A DNA stretch of 64,000 nucleotides from Jiella mangrovi (lineage in GTDB: Bacteria; Pseudomonadota; Alphaproteobacteria; Rhizobiales; Rhizobiaceae). Shown piece after piece: positions 56,744 through 64,000 of this stretch. The notes beneath the pieces were generated by a model. That model had not been told where the DNA came from. It was given only the letters and a program-made list of their open reading frames with translations, and did no database searches. Each line of letters begins with the position of its first letter. Position 1 is the stretch's first letter. The stretch is taken from assembly GCF_017815135.1 (NCBI RefSeq), contig NZ_JAGJCF010000023.1:1-64000 (forward strand), given 5' to 3'. The position numbers were made by a program, and so were the translations under genes.

Positions 56744-58200
56744 AGGCCGGCGACGCAGACATATTTCGTCTCGAGATACTCCTCGATCCCGTATTTCGAT
56801 CCTTCGCGGCCGAGACCGGACTGCTTGAAGCCGCCAAACGGCGCCATCTCGTTGGCGATCAGCCCCGAATTGACGCCGACGATGCCACTCTCCAGAGCTT
56901 CGGCGACCCGGAAGGTGCGGGCGAGATCCTTCGTGTAGAAATAAGCCGCGAGCCCGAATTCGGTATCGTTGGCCATTTCGATCACGTCGCTTTCGCTGGA
57001 GAAGGCGATGACCGGCGCGAGCGGCGCGAAGGTCTCCTCATGGGCGAGCTTCATCGTCTGCTTCACGTTGGAAATCACCGTCGGCTCGAAGAAGGTCCCG
57101 CCGAGCGCGTGGCGCTTGCCGCCGGTGACGAGCTCGGCGCCGTTGTCGAGAGCATCCTTCAGATGCTCCTCCATCTTGGCGACGGCGGCGTCGTCGATCA
57201 GCGGACCCTGGGTGACACCGTCCTCTTCGCCGCGTCCGACCTTGAGGCGATCGGCTTCCACCGCGAGCTTCCTGGCGAAATCCGCAGCGATACTCTCATG
57301 GACGTAGATGCGGTTGGCGCAGACGCAGGTCTGGCCGGAATTGCGGAACTTGGCGATCATCGCGCCTGCGACGGCGGCGTCGATATCGGCATCCTCGAAG
57401 ACGATGAACGGCGCGTTGCCGCCGAGCTCCAGCGACAGCCGCTTGATGGTGTCGGCACCCTGGCGCATCAGCCAGCGGCCGACCTCGGTCGAGCCCGTGA
57501 AACTGATCTTGGCGACCTTCGGATTCGTGCAGAACTCCTCGCCGATCATCGACGCCTTGCCGGTGACGACCTGGAAGACGCCGGCGGAGATCCCGGCGCG
57601 TTCGGCCAGAACGCCGAGCGACAGCGCCGAGAGCGGGGTCTGCGAGGCCGGCTTGACGATGATCGTGCAGCCCGCCGCGAGCGCAGGGCCCGCCTTCCGG
57701 GTAATCATGCCATTGGGGAAATTCCACGGCGTGATGGCCGCGCAGACGCCGACCGGCTGCTTCATGACGAGCACCCGGCGGTCGTTGCCGGGCGGCGGGA
57801 CGATGTCGCCATAGACCCGCTTGGCTTCCTCGGCGAACCATTCGAGATAGGCCGCATTGGCGACGATCTCGCCCTTGGCCTCGGCCAGAGGCTTGCCCTG
57901 TTCGGCCGTCAGGATCCTGGCGAGGTCGTCGGCGTTCTCGAGGATCAGCTCGTACCACCGACGGATCAGCGCCGAGCGCTCCTTCGCCGTCTTTGCGGCC
58001 CAGTCCTTCTGTGCGCTTTCGGCGGCGTCGATCGCCTCGCGGAGCGTCTCTTTGCCGAGGCTCGGGACGGTACCGACGAGCGATCCGTCGGCAGGATTGG
58101 TCACGGCGATGCCAGTGTCGCCCCCTGCCTCGATCCAGCGTCCAGCGACGAGGCAGGACTTCGTGAAGAGCGACGAGTCCTTCAGACCTTCGATTGGCAT
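56740..58200 (-). CDS. NAD(P)-dependent aldehyde dehydrogenase, GabD-like
   Basis: The product is 486 residues. ITPWNFPNGMITRKAGPALAAGCTIIVKPASQTP, the general base Glu258 in LELGG, and Cys292 in GQTCVCANRIYV match succinate-semialdehyde dehydrogenase. The same subfamily includes sulfolactaldehyde dehydrogenases of sulfoglycolysis and lactaldehyde dehydrogenases. Here it lies directly upstream of the kinase and aldolase genes, so oxidising the aldehyde made by the aldolase is more likely than a GABA role; no transaminase is nearby. AAGGAACAG precedes ATG 58198-58200. Confidence 0.9.
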   Translation of the reverse strand: MPIEGLKDSSLFTKSCLVAGRWIEAGGDTGIAVTNPADGSLVGTVPSLGKETLREAIDAAESAQKDWAAKTAKERSALIRRWYELILENADDLARILTAEQGKPLAEAKGEIVANAAYLEWFAEEAKRVYGDIVPPPGNDRRVLVMKQPVGVCAAITPWNFPNGMITRKAGPALAAGCTIIVKPASQTPLSALSLGVLAERAGISAGVFQVVTGKASMIGEEFCTNPKVAKISFTGSTEVGRWLMRQGADTIKRLSLELGGNAPFIVFEDADIDAAVAGAMIAKFRNSGQTCVCANRIYVHESIAADFARKLAVEADRLKVGRGEEDGVTQGPLIDDAAVAKMEEHLKDALDNGAELVTGGKRHALGGTFFEPTVISNVKQTMKLAHEETFAPLAPVIAFSSESDVIEMANDTEFGLAAYFYTKDLARTFRVAEALESGIVGVNSGLIANEMAPFGGFKQSGLGREGSKYGIEEYLETKYVCVAGL

Positions 58201-58319
58201 TGTGTCTGTTCCTTTTTGCATTTGTCGGTGAGTCGTCCGGTTCGCAGTCTGAGCGATGTCGCTCTTAAGAAAACGTCCACGATCCATCGCGGACGGGAAA
58301 GACCCGCGCCTCAATGGGG

Positions 58320-59390
58320 TCAGTGGATGATCGCGCCGGAGGCGGTCTCGAAGAGATGCGCCTTGCCGGGCACCGGCGCGAGCGGCACGACGTCGCCGGG
58401 CCGGGGGCGGCGATCCGGCTCGACGCGGGCGATCGCCTTCGTTCCCGCGACCGTGAAGTGGATGAGCGTATCTGAGCCGAGGGGCTCGACCAGCTCGACA
58501 TTCGCCATCAGCGAGGCCTCGTCTTTCGGCACGACCGCAAGATGCTCCGGCCGCACGCCGAGGGTCGCCGAGCCCTTTTCGGGAACGCGGCGTGCAAGGT
58601 CGGCCGTGCCCGGCAGGGTGTGGCCGTCGCTCAAGGCCAGGCGCTCGCCTTCGACGGTGACCGGCATGAAGTTCATCGAGGGCGACCCGATGAAACTCGC
58701 GACGAACTGGTTCGCGGGCGTCTCGTAGACTTCTTCCGGGGTTCCGACCTGCTGGATCACACCGGACTTCATGACGACGATCCGGTCCGCCATGGTCATC
58801 GCCTCGATCTGGTCGTGGGTGACGAAGACCATGGTGGTGCGCAGTGTCTGGGAGAGGGCCTTGATCTCGGTGCGCACCTGCGCCCGCAATTTGGCGTCGA
58901 GATTGGACAGGGGCTCGTCGAACAGGAAGACCTGCGGATCGCGGACGATCGCCCGTCCCATCGCGACACGCTGGCGCTGACCGCCCGAGAGCGCTTTCGG
59001 GCGACGGTCGAGATACGGATCGATGTCGAGGAGTTTCGCCGCCTGCTGGACGCGGGTCGCGATCTCATCGCCCGCCATGCCGCGCATCTCCAGCGCGAAT
59101 GCCATGTTCTGGCGCACCGTCATATGCGGGTAGAGCGCGTAATCCTGAAAGACCATGGCGATGTCGCGCTGCGAGGGGGGAACGGTGTTGACCTTGCGAT
59201 CGCCGATGAAGAGATCGCCGCCATCGATGGTCTCGAGACCGGCGAGGACGCGCAGCAGTGTTGACTTGCCGCAACCGGACGGGCCGACGAGCACGACGAA
59301 TTCATGGTCGGCGATCTGAAGGTCGATGCCGGGAATGACGGTGAGGTCGCCATATTTCTTGACCAGCTTCTGCATGTGGATCGAGGCCAT
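58320..59390 (-). CDS. ABC transporter ATP-binding protein (UgpC/MalK type)
   Basis: A 356-residue ATPase of a CUT1 sugar importer. Walker A GPSGCGKST at 36-44, signature LSGGQRQR from 134, Walker B VFLFDEP at 154-160 and THDQIEAMTMADR. The C-terminal 110 residues are the TOBE/MalK regulatory domain (GVRPEHLAV). The start overlaps the MDR stop by one base. A 119-bp gap to the aldehyde dehydrogenase follows. Confidence 0.93.
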   Translation of the reverse strand: MASIHMQKLVKKYGDLTVIPGIDLQIADHEFVVLVGPSGCGKSTLLRVLAGLETIDGGDLFIGDRKVNTVPPSQRDIAMVFQDYALYPHMTVRQNMAFALEMRGMAGDEIATRVQQAAKLLDIDPYLDRRPKALSGGQRQRVAMGRAIVRDPQVFLFDEPLSNLDAKLRAQVRTEIKALSQTLRTTMVFVTHDQIEAMTMADRIVVMKSGVIQQVGTPEEVYETPANQFVASFIGSPSMNFMPVTVEGERLALSDGHTLPGTADLARRVPEKGSATLGVRPEHLAVVPKDEASLMANVELVEPLGSDTLIHFTVAGTKAIARVEPDRRPRPGDVVPLAPVPGKAHLFETASGAIIH

Positions 59391-60391
59391 CACGGCGCCT
59401 CCCAGAAGGCCAGAACCGGCTTGATGGTCTCTCCGGCGGCAAAGCGGGCGAATTTTTCCGGCAATGCGTCGAGCCCGAACGCCTCGTCGACGAGGCGGCG
59501 ATAGCGCTCCTTGTTGGCGCGCAGGAGTTCGACATTGGGTTCGAAGTCGGATTTGGGGAAATAGAAGGTCCGCAGCATCGCGAAATCCTTTCGTCGGAAG
59601 ACCTTGTCCTCGGTAATCGTCCAGGGCGCCGCATTTTCGCCGACGAGGACGATGACCCCTTTCGGCAGGACGAGTTCGATCGCAAGATTTCGTGCGGCAT
59701 GGGCACCCGAGCACTCGACGATCAGCGAGAAGCGCTTGTCGCGAGAGCCGACGGCAGAAGCGATTGCGCCGAATTCCTCGGCGATCTTGAGCCGCTCCGC
59801 ATTCGGATCGGACACATAAACTTCGTCGTAGCCGAGCGCCTTCAGGGCGAGGACGACGCCAAGGCCGACAGGCCCGGCACCGGTGACGAGGACGCTGCGG
59901 CCGGCCTTGCGCGGCAGGAAGCGTTCGGCTTCACGCACGGCGTGGGCGGAGGTGCCGATCGTGTCGAGGAGGAGGGGGCCGAGATCGTCGTCGATGTCGT
60001 CGGGAACGGGCAAGAGGCAGTTGTCGGGCACGGCGACGAACTCGCAATAGCCGCCGTCCCGGTTCCAGCCGATGAGCGAGGAGACCTCGATGCACATCTG
60101 GGTGTCGCCCGCTTCGCAAGCTTCGCAGTGGCCGCAATGGGTCGGGATGTAGACGGCGCAGCGGCTGCCGTCCAAGGCGTGGCCCGGCTGTTCGACGCGC
60201 CCGAAGATCTCGTGACCGGCGATGAATTCGGCGCCCTTGTGCCAGAGCTTGAAGTCCGAGCCGCAGAGCGCTGTCCTCAGGACGCGAACCAGCGCCTCTC
60301 CGGGCCCGGGCTTCGGCATCTCGACAGAGGTGATGGCGATGACGTCGTCGCCCTTGAAGTCGGCGGCGCGCATGTGGTCGTTGGTCGTCAT
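59390..60391 (-). CDS. Zinc-dependent MDR alcohol/polyol dehydrogenase
   Basis: A 333-residue medium-chain dehydrogenase. Catalytic zinc ligands Cys43, His60 and Glu61 (CGSD, GHEIFG), structural zinc Cys86/89/92/100 (CGHCEACEAGDTQMC), and the Rossmann motif VTGAGPVGLG. It likely oxidises a sugar, polyol or sugar acid taken up by the linked ABC transporter. It starts 6 bp after the permease gene. The substrate is not visible in the sequence. Confidence 0.9.
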   Translation of the reverse strand: MTTNDHMRAADFKGDDVIAITSVEMPKPGPGEALVRVLRTALCGSDFKLWHKGAEFIAGHEIFGRVEQPGHALDGSRCAVYIPTHCGHCEACEAGDTQMCIEVSSLIGWNRDGGYCEFVAVPDNCLLPVPDDIDDDLGPLLLDTIGTSAHAVREAERFLPRKAGRSVLVTGAGPVGLGVVLALKALGYDEVYVSDPNAERLKIAEEFGAIASAVGSRDKRFSLIVECSGAHAARNLAIELVLPKGVIVLVGENAAPWTITEDKVFRRKDFAMLRTFYFPKSDFEPNVELLRANKERYRRLVDEAFGLDALPEKFARFAAGETIKPVLAFWEAP

Positions 60392-60397
60392 CGGGGA

Positions 60398-61231
60398 TCA
60401 GCCTTTCACGGCGCCAAGCGTCAGGCCGGAGATCAGCCAGCGCTGGACGACGAAGGAGAGGGCGAGCGGCGGCAGCGCGATCAGGGTCGCCGCGGCCATC
60501 AGGCCGCCCCAGTTGGTGGAGCCCTCGCCGATGAAGTTGAAGGAAGCCGCGATCAGCGTCTTGGTGTCGGAGTTCGACAGGACGAGCGCGAACAGGAAGT
60601 AGTTCCAGGAAAACACGAAAGCGAGAATCGCGGAGACTGCGAGGCCCGAGACGACGAGCGGCAGCGCGATGCGCCAGAAGATGCGCACCGGATTGCAGCC
60701 GTCCACCTGTGCCGCCTCGAAGACGCTGCGCGGGATGTTGTCGAAGAAGGGAAGCAGGACCCAGATGACGATCGGCATGGTGATCACGGCGTGGGTCAGG
60801 ATCAGCGCGCTGTAGGTGCCGATCATGTCGAACTGCCGGAACATCACGTACCATGGCAGCAGGAAGAGCGTTCCCGGCGCCATGCGGGCGACGAGCGTGA
60901 CGATTGCCGGCCAGGTGATCCGCGTCCAGGAGACGACGAAGGCGGCTGGCGCGCCGAGCAGCATGCCGAGCGCCGTCGAGCCGATCGTCACGATCAGCGA
61001 GTTGATGCCGAACTGCAGGAACGGCGTCGTTTGCGACAGCGAGCGGTAGTTGTCGAGCGTCGGCTGGAAGAAGATCGTCGGTGGATAGGCCGTGACCTCG
61101 TAGCTCTGCTTGAAGGAGGACAGCACCATCCAGGCGACCGGCGCCAGCACCGCGATGCCGGCGGCGACGAGCAGGACGACGTCGAGGACGGCGATCAGCC
61201 GGTCCGAGGGTCGGTTGGCGAGCGATGACAT
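60398..61231 (-). CDS. ABC sugar transporter permease (MalG type)
   Basis: The product is 277 residues with six membrane helices and the EAA loop VFEAAQVDGCNPVRIFWRIALPLVVSGLAV. It is the MalG-like CUT1 permease. The start is ATG 61229-61231, 4 bp after the other permease; an upstream start would overlap that gene. Confidence 0.92.
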   Translation of the reverse strand: MSSLANRPSDRLIAVLDVVLLVAAGIAVLAPVAWMVLSSFKQSYEVTAYPPTIFFQPTLDNYRSLSQTTPFLQFGINSLIVTIGSTALGMLLGAPAAFVVSWTRITWPAIVTLVARMAPGTLFLLPWYVMFRQFDMIGTYSALILTHAVITMPIVIWVLLPFFDNIPRSVFEAAQVDGCNPVRIFWRIALPLVVSGLAVSAILAFVFSWNYFLFALVLSNSDTKTLIAASFNFIGEGSTNWGGLMAAATLIALPPLALSFVVQRWLISGLTLGAVKG

Positions 61232-61235
61232 GGCG

Positions 61236-62096
61236 TTACCAGGCGACGATGTGACGAAGGCGGTTGAGGGCGAGGGTGACACCGAGGACGATGACCGAGA
61301 GCGTCACCATCAGCGCGCTCGCATAGCCGAGCTGGAAGAACTCGAAGCCGGTGCGAAAGCCGTAGATGTTGAGGGTCAGCGAGGCATTGGCGGGTCCGCC
61401 CTGGGTGGTGATGTAGATGAGATCGAAGAACCGCAGGAGATCGACCGAGCGCAGCACCATGGCGGTGACGAGCGTCGGCAGAAGCAGCGGCAGGGTGATG
61501 CGCCACAGCCGTTTCCAGCCCGAGGCGCCGTCGATCTCCGCCGCCTCGTAGACGGAGGGCGGAAGCGACTGCAGACCGCCCAGAACGATCAGCGCGACAT
61601 AGGGGCTCCACTGCCAAGTATCGATCAGCGCCAGCGTCGGCACCACCCATTGCGGCGAGGCGAGCCATTCGGAGGGCGGCAGGCCGAGAGACGTCAGGAT
61701 GTAGTTCGCGGCCCCGAGCGAAGGGTCGAGAATGACCAGCCACATCATCCCGGCGACGACCGGTGGCAGCATGAAGGGCGAAATGAACAGGGAGCGGACG
61801 AAGCCCGGCAGGCGCTTGGCACGGAACATCAGGAGCGCGAGAGCCGTGCCGAAGAACAGCTGCAGGACGAGCGACAGAATGTAAAGATAGAAGGTGATGA
61901 CGACGCCGTTCCAGAAGCTCTCGTCGTTCACCATCCGCGTGTAGTTGCCGGCGCCGATGAACCGCGTCGTGCCGGTCGAGCTGAACGCCTCGAAGCTGAG
62001 ATACAGCGTATAGGCGACCGGAAACGCGATCATCGCAACGGTGAAGAGGACGGCCGGCGCTCCGAGCGCTCCGAGTTGGCCCTTGGACGTCTGCAT
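61236..62096 (-). CDS. ABC sugar transporter permease (MalF type)
   Basis: The product is 286 residues with six membrane helices. The EAA loop is VYEAAEIDGASGWKRLWRITLPLLLPTL, and FDLIYITTQGGPANAS is the typical MalF/UgpA motif. It pairs with the MalG-like protein to form the channel. It starts 6 bp after the SDR gene. Confidence 0.93.
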   Translation of the reverse strand: MQTSKGQLGALGAPAVLFTVAMIAFPVAYTLYLSFEAFSSTGTTRFIGAGNYTRMVNDESFWNGVVITFYLYILSLVLQLFFGTALALLMFRAKRLPGFVRSLFISPFMLPPVVAGMMWLVILDPSLGAANYILTSLGLPPSEWLASPQWVVPTLALIDTWQWSPYVALIVLGGLQSLPPSVYEAAEIDGASGWKRLWRITLPLLLPTLVTAMVLRSVDLLRFFDLIYITTQGGPANASLTLNIYGFRTGFEFFQLGYASALMVTLSVIVLGVTLALNRLRHIVAW

Positions 62097-62102
62097 TTCG
62101 TC

Positions 62103-62828
62103 TTATCCCGCCAGAAAGCCGCCATCGACGGCGTAGACCGCGCCGGTCACGTAGGAAGCGGCGGGCATTGCAAGATAGGCAACCGTTCCCGCGACATCCT
62201 CGGGCTGGCCCCAACGCTTGAAGGCGGTTCGGTCGGCGATCTTCTGATAGTGGCCGAGATCCCTGCGGCCCTCGGCATTGATGTTCGTCTCGATGAAGCC
62301 CGGCGCCACCGCGTTGACGCGAATGCCCTCGGCCGCCCAGGCCAGCGCCAGCGAGCGCGTGAGCATGACGACGCCGCCCTTGGAGGCGCAGTAGCCCGGC
62401 AGTCGGGGCAGGGCCGCAAAAGCATTCATCGATGCGATGTTGACGATCGAGCCCTTTCGCGAGGCAAGGCCTGGCTTGAAGGCAAGGCAGGCCGACATCG
62501 TGCCGACGAGATTGACCTCCAGCACCTGCCGGAAGACGTCGATCGAAAATTCCTCGTCGCGTCTGAGGATGCCGGCGCAGTTGACCAGGAGATCGACCGG
62601 GCCGACGTCCTGCGCATAGGCCTCGACGGCGGCGTTGTCGGTCACGTCGAGCACTGAGAGCTCAGTTTCGGCCGGGGCGTCGCAGGCCCGGATTTCCGCG
62701 TCGCTGATGCCTGTCGCGTGGATCTTCGCCCCGAGGGCGTGAAGTTGTCGCAGGATCGCGAGCCCGATGCCGCCGGCTCCGCCGATGACCACGGCCCGAA
62801 ACCCGGCCGCCAGGGCGAAATTATTCAT
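62103..62828 (-). CDS. Short-chain dehydrogenase/reductase
   Basis: A 241-residue classical SDR: GGAGGIG at 16-22, NCAG at 83-86, catalytic Ser133, Tyr146 and Lys150 (YCASK). It resembles NAD-dependent sugar and sugar-acid dehydrogenases. ATG 62826-62828. It lies between the binding-protein gene and the permeases of a sugar ABC importer, so a first or second redox step on the imported compound is likely. Confidence 0.9.
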   Translation of the reverse strand: MNNFALAAGFRAVVIGGAGGIGLAILRQLHALGAKIHATGISDAEIRACDAPAETELSVLDVTDNAAVEAYAQDVGPVDLLVNCAGILRRDEEFSIDVFRQVLEVNLVGTMSACLAFKPGLASRKGSIVNIASMNAFAALPRLPGYCASKGGVVMLTRSLALAWAAEGIRVNAVAPGFIETNINAEGRRDLGHYQKIADRTAFKRWGQPEDVAGTVAYLAMPAASYVTGAVYAVDGGFLAG

Positions 62829-62890
62829 GACGCAGGATCCCATGCCGCATTTCAAAACGTGTCCGGCCGAACGCCGGATACGCCGGGAGG

Positions 62891-62921
62891 TGCGGTCGCC
62901 AGACGGGAAGCGGCGACCGCA
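62891..62921 (-). promoter_or_regulatory. Stem-loop between binding-protein gene and the rest of the operon
   Basis: TGCGGTCGCC (62891-62900) and GGCGACCGCA (62912-62921) form a perfect 10-bp stem with an 11-base loop, in the 108-bp gap after the binding-protein stop. There is no T-run. Such hairpins usually stabilise the upstream mRNA so that the binding protein is made in excess over the permeases (inference). Confidence 0.55.
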
Positions 62922-62936
62922 ACGTTCGAGCGCGCT

Positions 62937-64000
62937 CTATTGGCGCGCGATCAGCCCATCGAGTGCTTCGTCGGCGGCCTTGCAGGCGGTATCGACATCG
63001 GCCTCGCCGAGCAGGATCTGGTCGACGGCCTGGCCGATATATTCACGCGATTCCGGGTTCTCGACGATCGGGAACCCGACTTCGGACGTGCCGGTCTTGG
63101 CCAGTTCGTCGAGCGTCTTCTGCCACTGCTGGCGGAGCGGCTGCTCCTCGAGCCATGCCTTATATTGCGGGTCTTGCGAGACAGACTGGCGTGGGGGGGC
63201 GATGCCTTCGAGGGCAAGCTCTGCCTGCATTTTCGGGCTCGTCGCCCACTGCAGGAAATACCAGGCCGCGTCTTTGTGGTCGGAGAAGGCCGAGATCGTC
63301 AGCGCCCAGCCGATGGTCGTCGGCACCGATCCGCCATCACCCTTCGGCAACGGCACGATCGCCGTGTCCTTGAGCCTTGCGCCGCCTTCCATCACCGAGG
63401 GGAACTCGTTGGAGGACTGAAAGCTCATCGCCGAGCGGCCGGCACGGTAGAGCGAGGTGAGCTGATAGAAGGAGTAGTTCACGACCCCCGGAGGGCCATA
63501 GTCCTTCAGGAGATTGGCGTAGGCCTGAAGGGCCGCCTTGCCCTCGGGCGAACAGAGGTTCGACTTGCCGTCCTTCATGTATTCCCCGCCCATATTGTGC
63601 AGGAAATTCGAGAAGGTGTAGGGCAAGGCCGGCTTCAGGCCGCGCGAGGCGAAAGGCGTGATCGAGCTGTCGCATTTCTTGATCGTCTGCGCCGCGCTCT
63701 GGATGTCGGCGATGGTCTTCGGCGGCTCGACATTGCACTTCTTGAAGATGTCGGTCCGGTAGTAGAGGACCGGTCCCTCGATGTTGAGCGGCAGGCCTGT
63801 GAGGATGCCGTCGAACCGCGCCGCGTCCACCAGCGCTTTTCCCAGCCCGTCGAAGTCATAGTCGCTCGATACGCTGTCCTTCACGAACGGCGTCAGGTCC
63901 GTGTACCAGCCGGCCGCCGCATACTGCCTGCCCTCGCGGGAGGGCAGCGTCATGAAGACGTCGACCTCGTCGGAGCGGGCGTTGAGGACGGTCAGCAGAC
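62937..64000 (-). CDS. ABC sugar transporter substrate-binding protein (cut by window edge)
   Basis: The last 354 or so residues of a CUT1-type extracellular solute-binding protein. The frame stays open to base 64000, with DEVDVFMTLPSREGRQYAAAGWYTDL near the visible start, so the true N-terminus and signal peptide lie outside. GPVLYYRTDIFKKCNVEPPKT, FLHNMGGEYM and AAWYFLQWATSPKMQ are family marks. It is the first visible gene of the operon and defines its substrate, which cannot be read from sequence. An internal ATG at 63951-63953 is not the start. Confidence 0.93.
   Translation of the reverse strand, partial: LLTVLNARSDEVDVFMTLPSREGRQYAAAGWYTDLTPFVKDSVSSDYDFDGLGKALVDAARFDGILTGLPLNIEGPVLYYRTDIFKKCNVEPPKTIADIQSAAQTIKKCDSSITPFASRGLKPALPYTFSNFLHNMGGEYMKDGKSNLCSPEGKAALQAYANLLKDYGPPGVVNYSFYQLTSLYRAGRSAMSFQSSNEFPSVMEGGARLKDTAIVPLPKGDGGSVPTTIGWALTISAFSDHKDAAWYFLQWATSPKMQAELALEGIAPPRQSVSQDPQYKAWLEEQPLRQQWQKTLDELAKTGTSEVGFPIVENPESREYIGQAVDQILLGEADVDTACKAADEALDGLIARQ

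Noticed and set aside
54771-58200. Plain GABA or tagatose operon
   Set aside because: No GABA transaminase is near the GabD-like gene and the kinase looks YihV-like rather than LacC-like; kept only as an alternative.

Overview
This is a GC-rich window from an alphaproteobacterium, very probably of the order Hyphomicrobiales (Rhizobiales). I infer this from gene order and family signatures: ahcY next to a DivL-type tyrosine 'histidine kinase' and a TsaE-phosphotransferase fusion; rplU-rpmA-obgE-proB-proA-nadD-rsfS-rlmH-envC-ctpA; a PcaQ-controlled protocatechuate cluster; an FdsGBA-type formate dehydrogenase; and a rhizobial palindromic intergenic element. The genus cannot be fixed by reading alone; Aurantimonadaceae-like is a guess.

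Layout. (1) 1-117 is the C-terminus of an IS110/IS1111-family transposase, followed by about 250 bp with no gene. (2) 366-6959, minus strand: ahcY, divL, then the translationally coupled tsaE-amgK fusion and a murU-like nucleotidyltransferase. (3) 7281-22033, plus strand: a Sel1-type periplasmic protein, rplU-rpmA, a GNAT enzyme, a DUF3833-like protein, obgE, proB, proA, nadD, rsfS, rlmH, an EnvC-like factor, ctpA and a YibQ-type divergent deacetylase. (4) 22140-26180: pobA and pcaG-pcaH-pcaC (minus) with divergent pcaQ, for conversion of 4-hydroxybenzoate through protocatechuate. (5) 26276-27987: ribB with a degenerate RibA half, and queF. (6) 28167-36196: a LysR regulator and the formate dehydrogenase genes fdsG-fdsB-fdsA-fdhD-fdsD, interrupted by a BrnT/BrnA-like toxin-antitoxin pair and by a palindromic repeat. 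(7) 36329-43049: single genes (deacetylase lipoprotein, metallophosphoesterase, NUDIX, dienelactone-hydrolase-like enzyme, membrane AraC regulator, glutathionyl-hydroquinone reductase, GNAT). (8) 43059-52619: a four-gene moxR/DUF58/DUF4159/vWA operon (minus), divergent from DUF1285-NUDIX-cca (plus). (9) 52742-54427: a DUF1059 small protein, hemF and a small hypothetical protein.

(10) 54771-64000, minus strand, is a compact catabolic operon continuing past the window edge: an ABC sugar importer (binding protein, two permeases, ATPase), an SDR, a zinc MDR dehydrogenase, a GabD-like aldehyde dehydrogenase, a PfkB kinase resembling sulfofructose kinase YihV, and a LacD/YihT-type class I aldolase. 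Together these could import a sugar or polyol, oxidise it, phosphorylate a ketose at C1, cleave it to DHAP plus a C3 aldehyde, and oxidise that aldehyde. The kinase resemblance makes a sulfosugar (sulfoquinovose-type) or 6-deoxyketose substrate the most interesting possibility. The substrate is not proven by the sequence.

Most genes use ATGA, GTGA or TGATG overlaps, so translational coupling is widespread. I saw no tRNA, rRNA, CRISPR array or prophage.
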